6,422 nt of DNA from Hyphomicrobiales bacterium (GCA_026987255.1 JALSNA010000493.1:1-6422), one strand, 5' to 3'; numbered from the stretch's first letter, positions 1 to 6,065 are shown. Numbers and translations: made by a program. Notes: generated by a model not told the origin, from the sequence alone.

Positions 1-40
1 GGGGATGATGCCGGCTTCGCTGCGCCCGGCCGGGTTTTGA

Positions 41-85
41 CTTGATACGCGGCTTTCTCCTTTCCCGTCATTTCTTGATACGCGG
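41..85. repeat. Direct repeat CTTGATACGCGG
   Basis: Identical 12-mers at 41-52 and 74-85, 33 bp apart. The second copy makes the changed centre and right arm of the remnant element at 64-92, so it may reflect a local duplication or slippage event. Confidence 0.45.
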
Positions 86-92
86 GAATCCA
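64..92. repeat. Remnant of an opposite-orientation intergenic repeat
   Basis: CCCGTCATT (64-72) and CGCGGGAATCCA (81-92) resemble the two ends of the common CGTCATTCCCGCGAAAGCGGGAATCCA-type element, but the centre is replaced by TCTTGATA. It lies in the opposite orientation to the element at 194-263. Confidence 0.4.
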
Positions 93-193
93 TCGCGCCT
101 TTCGAAACGGCTTTATGCGAATTGCATGCAACAGCCCGATGCCAAAGGGAAAAATCATCAACCGCCTGGGCCAAATGGCAACGTGCTCTGGCT

Positions 194-263
194 CCCCGCT
201 TTCGCGGGGATGACGGGGGGCGCGGGGATGACGGGAGGCGCGGAGGATGCAGGGATGACGGGG
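194..263. repeat. Palindromic intergenic repeat with three GGGATGACGGG units
   Basis: A perfect 6-bp stem CCCCGC-TTTC-GCGGGG (194-209) leads into GGGGATGACGGG at 206-217, again at 224-235, and GGGATGACGGGG at 252-263. The pattern GCTTTCGCGGGGATGACGG is a well-known type of proteobacterial intergenic repeat, often mistaken for protein because it translates as AFAGMTGG. Confidence 0.6.
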
Positions 264-265
264 AA

Positions 266-360
266 AGCGGGAAATGAGCGGGAACCGGAACCGGGGTGAA
301 AAACGAAAGTGGGGTGGAGAACGGAACCGGGATAGAGAACGGAAACGGGGCGCGGAAACG
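266..360. repeat. GA-rich degenerate tandem array
   Basis: Imperfect units of about 18-20 bp built on GAGAACGGAAACGGGG recur across this stretch. The clearest pair is GAGAACGGAACCGGGAT followed by GAGAACGGAAACGGGGC (313-347). The strand is strongly purine-biased. Any translation is low-complexity (RNRERKRG-like), so this is a repeat and not a gene. Confidence 0.5.
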
Positions 361-433
361 CAATGGCGCAAGGGCCCTGGCGTGACAGTCCGGGGAATGG
401 GCGGCGGGTGTCCCGCTTGTTGGGCGGGGGGCA

Positions 434-1723
434 TCAATCGAGGCGGACATGGGTTGCCTCCCCGGACCGGGCCACCTGCCAGGTGGTGATGGAATTGTTG
501 TGGTAGATGCCTGTTTCGCCCTTTGTGGCGATGTTCTGGGCGTATGTGGGCTGGACTTCGCCGGTTTCATCCATGGCGCGCGACTGGATGAGCATCTCCT
601 TGCCGTCCCAGTCGAAAGGCAGGCGGAAACGGGTCAGGCATTTGGGCAAGACGGGCTCCTCGAGTGCCGCCTCGCGCCAGCTCACGCCGCCATCGAAGGA
701 GACATCCACCGCCCTGATCCGCCCCCGGCCCGACCAGGCCAGGCCGGAGATCTGCTGCGCGCCTTTGCCGCGCAGCGGATTTTCCGGGCTCGGATGGGTG
801 ATGACCGAATTGACCTGCTGCTCCAGGGTGAAGAGACGGGCCTTGCCGGAGGGCAGAAGATCGGAGTAGCGGGCGGTTTCCTCGCGGGTCATCCAGGGGG
901 CATCCCCCACCTCGATGCGGGCCAGCCACTTGATGGAGGCGGCGCCCTCGCAGCCGGGAACCAGCAGGCGCAGGGGGTAGCCCTGCTCGGGGCGCAGGGC
1001 CTCGCCATTCTGGGCAAAGGCGAGCAGACAATCGTCCATGGCCCGCGCCAGGGGCAGGGAGCGGGCATATCCGGCTCCATCGGCGCTTTCGCACAGCAGC
1101 CATTGCGCCCCGTCCTTGAGGCCGCAATGGCGCAGCACATCTCCCAGGCGCACCCCCGTCCACTGGCAGCAGGAGATCATGCCATGGGTGAACTGCACGG
1201 CATTGCTCTGCGGGCCGCGCCACTGCAGGGCGCCATTGCCGGCACATTCGAGAAAATGAAAGCGCGAGACGATGGGAAAGCGGCGCAGATCCTCCAGTGT
1301 GAAGACCAGCTCGCGGCGCACCAGGCCATGGATGAGCAGGCGATGAGCGCAAGGAGCAATGTCCGGCGCGCCGGCGTGATGGCGGGCGAAATGCAAGCCG
1401 TTCGGAGTGATGATGCCCTCCAGGGCGGCCAGGGGCGTGAAGCTCACCGAGGATTCGGTGGTGGCGTTCATCCACGGCAGATAGCGGCGCACCACCCTTT
1501 TTTCATGCGCAGATGGCATGCCGTATGGATGGGCATCCACCCCCGCGCCCAGGGCAGAGCGCGCCGCGGGCAGAAAGGATGCGGCGCGGGCAAGGCCTGC
1601 ATCGGTTGCGCCCAGCGCCCCCAGGGCAGCGGCCTGCATCAACATCCTGCGGTTGAGCGATGGTTTCACGCTTTGTCCCCGTCTTTCCTCCCCGCCCCGT
1701 GCCGAAGGGCGATGCCGGGCCAT
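434..1723 (-). CDS. soxC: SoxC, molybdopterin sulfane dehydrogenase subunit
   Basis: Up to 429 aa. SoxC is the Mo-cofactor subunit of the periplasmic sulfane dehydrogenase SoxCD, a sulfite-oxidase-family enzyme that oxidises the sulfane sulfur left on SoxY. Visible: Tat-type signal NRRMLMQ at 24-30; FLECAGNG (158-164) with Cys160 as expected Mo ligand; PEQGYPLRLLVPG (245-257) and EGAASIKWLARIEV (259-272); dimerisation domain with SGLAWSGRGRI (326-336), DGGVSWR (344-350) and a C-terminal YHNNSITTW segment. The ATG at 1721-1723 abuts the soxB TGA but lacks a Shine-Dalgarno sequence; a GTG at 1667-1669 (giving 411 aa) has GGGGA 6 nt upstream and places the RR motif nearer the N-terminus, so the start is uncertain. 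No soxD follows. A related SorA-type sulfite dehydrogenase is the alternative, but the motifs and operon favour SoxC. Confidence 0.9.
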   Translation of the reverse strand: MARHRPSARGGEERRGQSVKPSLNRRMLMQAAALGALGATDAGLARAASFLPAARSALGAGVDAHPYGMPSAHEKRVVRRYLPWMNATTESSVSFTPLAALEGIITPNGLHFARHHAGAPDIAPCAHRLLIHGLVRRELVFTLEDLRRFPIVSRFHFLECAGNGALQWRGPQSNAVQFTHGMISCCQWTGVRLGDVLRHCGLKDGAQWLLCESADGAGYARSLPLARAMDDCLLAFAQNGEALRPEQGYPLRLLVPGCEGAASIKWLARIEVGDAPWMTREETARYSDLLPSGKARLFTLEQQVNSVITHPSPENPLRGKGAQQISGLAWSGRGRIRAVDVSFDGGVSWREAALEEPVLPKCLTRFRLPFDWDGKEMLIQSRAMDETGEVQPTYAQNIATKGETGIYHNNSITTWQVARSGEATHVRLD

Positions 1724-3418
1724 TCAGCCGGTGATCAGGCGGATGTTGGTGTTGGGCTTGAAGTTCACGGTCTTCTTTTCGCGGATCCAGTCCTTGACCA
1801 GGTCCCACACGGGCGGGCCTTGCGTGCCCTCGTTGACCGAGGCCCAGCCGGCGACGACGTATTTCGCGCCTGCCTCGATGGGCTTGCCGGTTCTGGTCAG
1901 GCGCAGGTTCTGGATGCGGTTGCCCATTTTCTCGCTGGCGTGCAGGTCATAGGAGATGCCGCCGGAGCGCACCATGTCGCCGCCCTGCTGGTAGTAGGGA
2001 TCGGGGTTGTAGAGGTTGTCGCAGACATCCTCGAGAATGTCCTTGAGCATCTTGCCGGTCATTTCCGTCCGGTAGGCGTTGGGATAGGTGATGGCGGTCT
2101 GGGAATAGACGTCATCGGCGGTGATGTCCTGTCCGGATATGAGCGATGGCCCCCAGCGGAAACCGGGCGAGAGGGCGATCTCGGCGTCGCGTTTGTCCAT
2201 GAGGGCGGTGCAGATGAGATCGTCGAAGGTGCCGTTGAGATTGCCGCGCCGGTAGAGCGCCGTTTCGGTCCTGCCCAGCACCTCGCCTATGTCCTTCTCG
2301 AAGGGGGCGCGGGATTTTTCGATGTAGGCGGCCACTTCGGCATCCGGCGTTATGACGTCGGAGAAAACCGGCATGAGCTTGAAGGAATAATCGCTCATGC
2401 GGCCGTCCTTGACCTCGATGTCCATGCGCGAGACGAACTTGCCGGAGCAGCCGGAGGAGACGATCAGGGTCTTGTTCACCTTGACCACGTCGGGCAGGGC
2501 GTCATGGGTGTGGCCGGAGAGCAGAACATCGATGCCCTTGACGCGGGCGGCCATCTTGCGGTCCACGTCGAAACCGTTGTGGGAGAGCAGGACGACCAGT
2601 TCGGCGCCGGCGGCGCGGGCATCATCGACGTGCTTTTGCACCATTTGCTCGCGGATGCCGAAGGACCAGTTGGGGATCTTGTATCTGGGGTTGGCCACCG
2701 GCGTGTAGGGGAAGGCCTGGCCGATGACGGCCACCTTGACGCCGCCGCGCTCGAACATCTTCCAGGCCTTGAAGACCGGCTCCTCCCACTCGGTGTTGAT
2801 GACATTGCCGGCCAGGAAGGGGAACTTCAGCTTCTCCACCAGGGCCTCGACCCTATCCTCGCCATAGGTGAACTCCCAGTGGGCGGTCATGGCGTCGGTG
2901 CCCAGCATGTTCATGATGTCCACCATGTCCTGGCCTTCGGTCTGCAGGGAGACCCAGGAGCCCTGCCAGGTGTCGCCGCCATCGAGCAGGAGGCACTTGC
3001 CGGGGCGCTCGGCGCGGATGGCCTTGACCAGGGTGGCCACCCGGTCCATGCCGCCGACGCGGCCATAGGCGCGCGCCAGGTTCTCGAAATCCAGATATGT
3101 GAGGGCATAGGCCTGCGGCGTGCCCTTCTTGATGTGATAATACTTCAGGAAATCCTCGCCCGTCAGATGCGGCGGCAGGCCCATGACCTCGCCCACCCCG
3201 ACGTTGACCGAGGGCTCGCGGAAATAGACCGGTCTGGTCTGGGCGTGAATGTCGGTGACATGGATGAGGGTGACCTGGCCCTTGGGCTGGAACTTCAGGA
3301 TATCGTCCTGGGTGATGCTCCGGGCCGCAACGGCCTTGCGCAAATCGGCCACGGAGCCGCCGGACATGGCCAGGGCGGCCAGGGTGAGCTGAATGAAATC
3401 ACGACGATGGATGAGCAC
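1724..3418 (-). CDS. soxB: SoxB, sulfate thiohydrolase (di-metal)
   Basis: 564 aa, normal SoxB length. SoxB hydrolyses the SoxY cysteine S-thiosulfonate/S-sulfonate and releases sulfate in the periplasm; studied members bind two Mn ions. Visible: twin-arginine signal HRRDFIQ at 4-10; metallophosphoesterase-type motifs DIHAQ (56-60), GGDTWQGS (147-154), AHWEFTYG (179-186), SHNGFDVDRK (279-288) and SGHTHD (301-306), giving likely metal ligands Asp56, His58, Asp149, His280, His303 and His305. The C-terminal half has the 5'-nucleotidase-type substrate domain, with RRGNLNGTFDDL near 399-410. The HWEFT form rather than NHEFD separates SoxB from true 5'-nucleotidases. The start is GTG at 3416-3418, with AAGGGA 6 nt upstream. 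The TGA stop directly touches the first possible soxC ATG, which suggests translational coupling. Confidence 0.96.
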   Translation of the reverse strand: MLIHRRDFIQLTLAALAMSGGSVADLRKAVAARSITQDDILKFQPKGQVTLIHVTDIHAQTRPVYFREPSVNVGVGEVMGLPPHLTGEDFLKYYHIKKGTPQAYALTYLDFENLARAYGRVGGMDRVATLVKAIRAERPGKCLLLDGGDTWQGSWVSLQTEGQDMVDIMNMLGTDAMTAHWEFTYGEDRVEALVEKLKFPFLAGNVINTEWEEPVFKAWKMFERGGVKVAVIGQAFPYTPVANPRYKIPNWSFGIREQMVQKHVDDARAAGAELVVLLSHNGFDVDRKMAARVKGIDVLLSGHTHDALPDVVKVNKTLIVSSGCSGKFVSRMDIEVKDGRMSDYSFKLMPVFSDVITPDAEVAAYIEKSRAPFEKDIGEVLGRTETALYRRGNLNGTFDDLICTALMDKRDAEIALSPGFRWGPSLISGQDITADDVYSQTAITYPNAYRTEMTGKMLKDILEDVCDNLYNPDPYYQQGGDMVRSGGISYDLHASEKMGNRIQNLRLTRTGKPIEAGAKYVVAGWASVNEGTQGPPVWDLVKDWIREKKTVNFKPNTNIRLITG

Positions 3419-3424
3419 GGTTGA

Positions 3425-3430
3425 TCCCTT
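3425..3430 (-). promoter_or_regulatory. soxB ribosome-binding site
   Basis: Minus-strand AAGGGA, 6 nt before the GTG at 3416-3418. It supports GTG as the initiation codon, which places the twin-arginine motif at residues 5-6. Confidence 0.6.
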
Positions 3431-3535
3431 TCATTGGGTGGTGCGCAGGCGCGCCGGGCCCTTTGCGATGGCGCTGCCCCGCCCCGTTTCAGACGATCTT
3501 CAAAATGCGAAAACGAATGCTCTTGCGGCTCTTCA

Positions 3536-3553
3536 TGACGGGGATGACGGGAG
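3536..3553. repeat. Dispersed GGGGATGACGGG-type repeat inside the operon
   Basis: TGACGGGGATGACGGGAG contains two overlapping units. The 14-mer GGGGATGACGGGAG (3540-3553) is identical to 224-237, downstream of soxC. Together with the adjacent hairpin it looks like a copy of a short palindromic intergenic element. Confidence 0.5.
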
Positions 3554-3574
3554 AGGCCACGGGCGGCCTCTCCC
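3549..3574 (-). repeat. Perfect 10-bp hairpin in the soxA-soxB gap
   Basis: GGGAGAGGCC (3549-3558) and GGCCTCTCCC (3565-3574) pair perfectly around a 6-nt loop. In the minus-strand transcript the hairpin follows soxA by 26 nt and has no U-tract, so it is more likely an mRNA-stabilising or processing structure, or a weak attenuator, than a full terminator. It sits beside a dispersed repeat in the only long gap of the operon. Confidence 0.6.
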
Positions 3575-3600
3575 TGTCTTGCTGCCGCTTCCCCTTTGCG

Positions 3601-4437
3601 CTAGCGGCGCACGGCGGGGACTTCCACGGGAAGCCCGCGGGAGCGCCATTTCACGAAGAGCTCGAGATTGACGTATTCATCCGCGCCCTGCTTGTAGGGT
3701 TGGGCGCGAATGTTCTTGTTGCACCCCTTGAAACGGCGGTGCAGGGAGCCGACCTTCTGCCACTTCAGGCGATAGGCCGGGAAGGCGCCGCCGCCGCGGC
3801 CCTCGGAGAGCAGATCGGCGCGGATGTGCTTGCCGGCATTGTCGATGTGGCAATGCTTGCAGGACATGTCGAGCTGGCCACGGCGCTTGAAGAAGAACTC
3901 CTTGCCCTTCTCGAAGAAGGGGGCGGCGGGGCCATCGATCTTGACGTTCATGGGCATGCCGCGCGACAGATAACCGATGTAGGTGGCCATGGCGAGCAGG
4001 TTGTCCTTGTCCCATTTCCACGGCTTGGCCTTCATCTTCTCGGTGCGGCAGCGGTTGATGCGCTGCTCGAGGTTTTCCAGCTTGCCGAGCTTCTTGACGT
4101 ATTTCGGATAGACCGTATAGACGCCCTTCATGGATTTTTCGGCATCGCCATGGCAGCTGGCGCAGGACTTTCCGGCCTTGCCGTCCACCTTTTTCCACAG
4201 CTCCGCGCCCTTCTCCACCCAGAGCATGCCGCCATTGGCGAAATCATCATCCTCGATGGCCTGGGTCTCGGGGTTGGAGTAGAGATAGCCGGACTTGCGC
4301 CCGTCCACCTCGTATTTGCTCTTGTCGCCCGCCAGGGCGGCCGTGGATGCGGCCAGGCCGGCGGTGAGCAGGAAGCCCGCGGCGAGCGCCGCCAGCTTCC
4401 TGCCAATGGTGTCCATGTATGCGTTTTTTGTGGACAT
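3601..4437 (-). CDS. soxA: SoxA, dihaem cytochrome c of the SoxXA complex
   Basis: 278 aa. SoxA is the catalytic subunit of SoxXA; its second haem, ligated by a cysteine (persulfide in studied enzymes), is the site where thiosulfate is conjugated to SoxY. Visible: Sec signal peptide with likely cleavage after ALA at about 36; haem motif CASCH at 92-96 with the axial-Cys candidate Cys130 (INRCRTE); haem motif CKHCH at 193-197 with axial Cys239 in RRFKGCNKNIRAQPY. Both haem sites are intact, so this is the dihaem form and not the version that has lost haem 1. The frame is open upstream to a TTG at 4449, but the ATG at 4435-4437 is preferred because GGGAGGA ends 3 nt before it. TAG stop. A 182-nt gap then separates it from soxB; no soxK-like gene is present there. 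Confidence 0.95.
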   Translation of the reverse strand: MSTKNAYMDTIGRKLAALAAGFLLTAGLAASTAALAGDKSKYEVDGRKSGYLYSNPETQAIEDDDFANGGMLWVEKGAELWKKVDGKAGKSCASCHGDAEKSMKGVYTVYPKYVKKLGKLENLEQRINRCRTEKMKAKPWKWDKDNLLAMATYIGYLSRGMPMNVKIDGPAAPFFEKGKEFFFKRRGQLDMSCKHCHIDNAGKHIRADLLSEGRGGGAFPAYRLKWQKVGSLHRRFKGCNKNIRAQPYKQGADEYVNLELFVKWRSRGLPVEVPAVRR

Positions 4438-4440
4438 GTT

Positions 4441-4447
4441 TCCTCCC
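4441..4447 (-). promoter_or_regulatory. soxA ribosome-binding site
   Basis: Minus-strand GGGAGGA, 3 nt before the ATG at 4435-4437. It lies inside the alternative TTG-started reading frame, so it decides against the TTG at 4449. Confidence 0.65.
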
Positions 4448-4476
4448 AATGTTTCCAGATCCGGTGCCGCGCTGCC

Positions 4477-4800
4477 TCAGCTGACGGTGATGGAGGCCTT
4501 GGCGGTGGTCACCTCGCCCTTTTCGTCGTGCCAGGTGAACTCGAAGTCACCGGACTTGTCGACCCTGCAGGTGAAGGCGCAATAGGGGTTGGCGGAGACG
4601 CCGCCTTCCCAGTCGGAGCTGAAAAAGACTTCGCCGTTGTATTTGGCGGTGAACTTGTCGATGATGTGCCGGGGGATCTTCTTGCCGGTCTTCTTGTCCT
4701 TGCGGTTGCCCGATTCCATCTTGTGCTTGATGAGCGTCTTGATGGTGATGATGTCTCCGGCCTTGGCCGTCTTGGGAACCTTCACGCGCGCTTTGCCCAT
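4477..4800 (-). CDS. soxZ: SoxZ, partner subunit of the SoxYZ carrier
   Basis: 107 aa, the usual SoxZ size. SoxZ forms the heterodimer with SoxY and gives docking surface for SoxXA, SoxB and SoxCD. There is no signal peptide (starts MGKARVKVPKTAKAGD), as expected for a protein exported on Tat-targeted SoxY. Family features seen: GDIITIKTLIKHKMESG (15-31), the IPRHIIDKF segment (42-50), SANPYCAF (69-76) and the closing WHDEKGE segment (90-96). ATG start with AGGAG 9 nt upstream; TGA stop; 39 nt before soxA. Odd point: Cys74 and Cys78 (YCAFTC) in a strand where SoxZ from memory carries hydrophobic or aromatic residues. Together with Cys87 and Cys103 of SoxY this gives the carrier four cysteines besides the catalytic one. 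Confidence 0.94.
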   Translation of the reverse strand: MGKARVKVPKTAKAGDIITIKTLIKHKMESGNRKDKKTGKKIPRHIIDKFTAKYNGEVFFSSDWEGGVSANPYCAFTCRVDKSGDFEFTWHDEKGEVTTAKASITVS

Positions 4801-4852
4801 TTGAACTTTCTCCTGTTTCTTGAAACCGTTTTTCGTGTCTTGTCAGCGTCAA

Positions 4853-5320
4853 TCAGCCGCCGCAGCCGCCGATGGTGACCTTCACCGTGGTCCTGGCGAT
4901 GCGGAAGGAGCCATCGGACATCTCGGCCACGGCCATGACCTCCTGGGTGGTGGCCATGCGCACGCGGATGGAGGCGAAGGCCTTGCCGGAGCGCGGCGTG
5001 AAGTGGAAGGCGCACAGGCGCGGATAGGGATTCTTGGTGGCGATGATGGTGATGGACTTGCAATAATCCTTGTCCGTCTGCGGGGTATCGGCCGAGACCT
5101 TGACCGGGACGGTGGCGCCGTTCTCGGCGATTTCCGGCATCTCCAGCTTCATGCCGCCCTCGGTGGGCTTCTTGCCGCCGGTGATCTTGGCGATGAAGGC
5201 GGCCGCCTCCTCCGGCGTGGCGCTGGCGATGGTGCTCAGCCCGGCCAGGGTTGCAGCCGAGACGCCCGCGCCAATGAGAAAGGTGCGGCGGTCCATGACC
5301 TTGATCTTCACGTGGTTCAT
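4853..5320 (-). CDS. soxY: SoxY, sulfur-carrier subunit of SoxYZ
   Basis: 155 aa. SoxY carries the sulfur intermediates covalently on the cysteine of its flexible C-terminal arm; here the protein ends in TIGGCGG with Cys153, the SoxY hallmark. A twin-arginine signal (MDRRTFLIGAG, residues 9-19, then a mild hydrophobic stretch to about 33) predicts Tat export, consistent with carrying folded SoxZ across. The core, with KSITIIA (88-94), FHFTPRSG (105-112) and AEMSDGSFR (132-140), matches the family's Ig-like fold. Start ATG is preceded by AAGGAG at 8 nt spacing. Odd point: two further cysteines, Cys87 (DYCKSI) and Cys103 (RLCAF), at places I recall as usually Val/Ile and Ala in SoxY. They could form a disulfide or a redox site; that is inference. 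Gap to soxZ is 52 nt. Confidence 0.95.
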   Translation of the reverse strand: MNHVKIKVMDRRTFLIGAGVSAATLAGLSTIASATPEEAAAFIAKITGGKKPTEGGMKLEMPEIAENGATVPVKVSADTPQTDKDYCKSITIIATKNPYPRLCAFHFTPRSGKAFASIRVRMATTQEVMAVAEMSDGSFRIARTTVKVTIGGCGG

Positions 5321-5369
5321 TCAATTGGCTCCTTGCTTTTTCACTCGTCGCGCACGGCTTGCGCCGCCG

Positions 5370-5861
5370 TTACTCGGATTCCTTCAGGGTGTGCATGTAG
5401 GCGATGATGTCCTCGATCTCCTGGGCGGTGAGGATGGGCTTGCCGCGGAACTTCTTCTTGACGCGGAAAAGCCCCTCGACCTTGTAGAAGGCCGGCATGA
5501 TGGTGTCGGGATTGACGAACTTCGGATTGACCAGACGCAGGCGGATTTCCTCGTCGGGCATGTTGGTGGCGATGTCGGACAATTCCGGGCCGATCTCGCC
5601 ATGGAAGAGGAAATCGCTCATCTGCTTGATCTTGTGACAGGCCAGGCAGTTGCCCTTCTTGCGGTTGGCCATGAGCTTGCGGCCCCTGGCCGGATCGCCC
5701 GGCTTGCCGGTCAGGGACTTGGGAATGGCCACGTCTCCGACCACTTCGTAGGGGGTGAGGCCATCATCCTTGATCACCTTGGCCTGCGCGGCGGTGACCA
5801 CAAGGGCAAGGCCCGCCAGGCCGGTGAGCCCTGCAATGGCTGCTTTTGCGCTTTTCTTCAT
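5370..5861 (-). CDS. soxX: SoxX, monohaem cytochrome c of the SoxXA complex
   Basis: 163 aa. SoxX pairs with SoxA in the periplasm; SoxXA oxidatively couples thiosulfate to the C-terminal cysteine of SoxY and passes electrons to small cytochromes. Visible: a Sec signal peptide (positive MKKSAK start, hydrophobic run to about residue 24, likely cleavage after AQA at 27), one haem c motif CLACH at 72-76, and a distal MPAF segment whose Met122 is the expected axial ligand. This haem-His/Met layout and the size fit SoxX. The ATG at 5859-5861 was chosen because it begins the signal peptide and has a strong GGGAGGG upstream; an in-frame ATG at 5945 would add 28 residues unlike a signal peptide and has no ribosome-binding site. 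It is first in the operon, 49 nt before soxY. Stop is TAA. A generic class I cytochrome c is the alternative, made unlikely by the context. Confidence 0.93.
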   Translation of the reverse strand: MKKSAKAAIAGLTGLAGLALVVTAAQAKVIKDDGLTPYEVVGDVAIPKSLTGKPGDPARGRKLMANRKKGNCLACHKIKQMSDFLFHGEIGPELSDIATNMPDEEIRLRLVNPKFVNPDTIMPAFYKVEGLFRVKKKFRGKPILTAQEIEDIIAYMHTLKESE

Positions 5862-5945
5862 GGGCAATAATCCCTCCCGAAATATCTGTTTCTTGATGGC
5901 CGGAGGGCTGGTCAGCAAGACTTCCCCTCCCGCGACAGGAGGCAT
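5862..5945 (-). promoter_or_regulatory. Structured soxX leader with alternating SD and anti-SD blocks
   Basis: Reading the minus strand, four blocks occur in order: CCTCC (5938-5942), GGGAGGGG (5924-5931), CCCTCC (5902-5907) and the soxX ribosome-binding site GGGAGGG (5872-5878). Blocks 1:2 and 3:4 can pair, which would hide the ribosome-binding site, or blocks 2:3 can pair, which would free it. The individual helices are only 5-6 bp, so a regulatory switch is an inference from complementarity. Confidence 0.3.
5872..5879 (-). promoter_or_regulatory. soxX ribosome-binding site
   Basis: CGGGAGGG on the minus strand, ending 10 nt before the ATG at 5859-5861. It fixes the soxX start at the head of the signal peptide rather than at the in-frame ATG at 5945. 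The same purine block can pair with CCCTCC at 5902-5907. Confidence 0.7.
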
Positions 5946-5959
5946 TCTTAACTAACATC

Positions 5960-5988
5960 GATATATTTGCAAGTCTGAATGTGAGCAA
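5960..5988 (-). promoter_or_regulatory. Candidate sigma70-like promoter of the sox operon
   Basis: On the minus strand TTGCTC (5983-5988) and TATATC (5960-5965) are separated by 17 nt, with AT-rich sequence upstream. Transcription would start near 5952 and give a leader of about 90 nt before soxX. An alternative pair, TTGAGA (6104-6109) and TAAAAT (6080-6085) with an 18-nt spacer, lies further upstream. The choice between them is inference; neither is a perfect consensus. Confidence 0.4.
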
Positions 5989-6026
5989 AAATGCAGAATT
6001 CGTTCATTTTTGTATTTTTATACTTG

Positions 6027-6042
6027 ATTAGATTTTTCTAAT
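6027..6042. promoter_or_regulatory. Inverted repeat ATTAGA-N4-TCTAAT, operator-like
   Basis: Perfect 6-bp inverted repeat with a 4-nt T-rich spacer, within the AT-rich region upstream of the candidate sox promoter. Size and placement suit a binding site for a dimeric regulator. No regulator gene is in the window and I cannot assign one. Confidence 0.4.
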
Positions 6043-6058
6043 ATGAAAAGTTACTTCT

Positions 6059-6065
6059 ATTAGAT
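6059..6065. repeat. Second ATTAGAT copy, 32 bp from the first
   Basis: ATTAGAT at 6059-6065 repeats the left arm of the inverted repeat (6027-6033) at a 32-bp offset, about three helical turns. Two same-face half sites would suit cooperative binding, but in AT-rich DNA a 7-mer can recur by chance. Confidence 0.25.

Larger units (their letters stand above)
1..433. other. Repeat-rich non-coding region downstream of soxC
   Basis: No credible gene on either strand; frames starting at 42 and 274 (plus) only translate the repeats. Beyond the repeats listed, CCGGC (11-15) and GCCGG (29-33) followed by GTTTT form a weak terminator-like structure for plus-strand transcription from outside. A short GCGGG-TGT-CCCGC hairpin (404-416) lies just past soxC without a T-tract, so I see no convincing terminator for the sox operon. 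Confidence 0.5.

Noticed and set aside
194..263. Tandem GGGATGACGGG units as a CRISPR array
   Set aside because: Units are only about 12 bp with unequal short spacing and belong to a palindromic intergenic repeat; no spacers of constant length.
42..299. 85-codon frame containing LPAFAGMTGGAGMTGG
   Set aside because: The peptide is the familiar translation of a proteobacterial intergenic repeat and not a protein domain.
404..416. GCGGG-TGT-CCCGC as terminator of the sox operon
   Set aside because: The 5-bp stem has a 3-nt loop and no T-tract on the minus strand.
449..3424. 991-codon open frame on the plus strand opposite soxC and soxB
   Set aside because: It runs antisense through two clear sox genes across their junction, has a low-complexity G/A/D/L/H-rich translation and no recognisable motif. 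Codon bias in GC-rich DNA commonly produces such frames.
3489..3536. 15-codon minus-strand mini-frame (starts MKSRKSIRFR) in the soxA-soxB gap, a possible leader peptide
   Set aside because: No ribosome-binding site precedes its ATG and nothing else supports translation.
3421..4878. 485-codon open frame on the plus strand opposite soxA and soxZ
   Set aside because: It crosses several sox genes and intergenic gaps in antisense, with Ala/Gly/Leu/Val-rich composition and no motif; a shadow frame.
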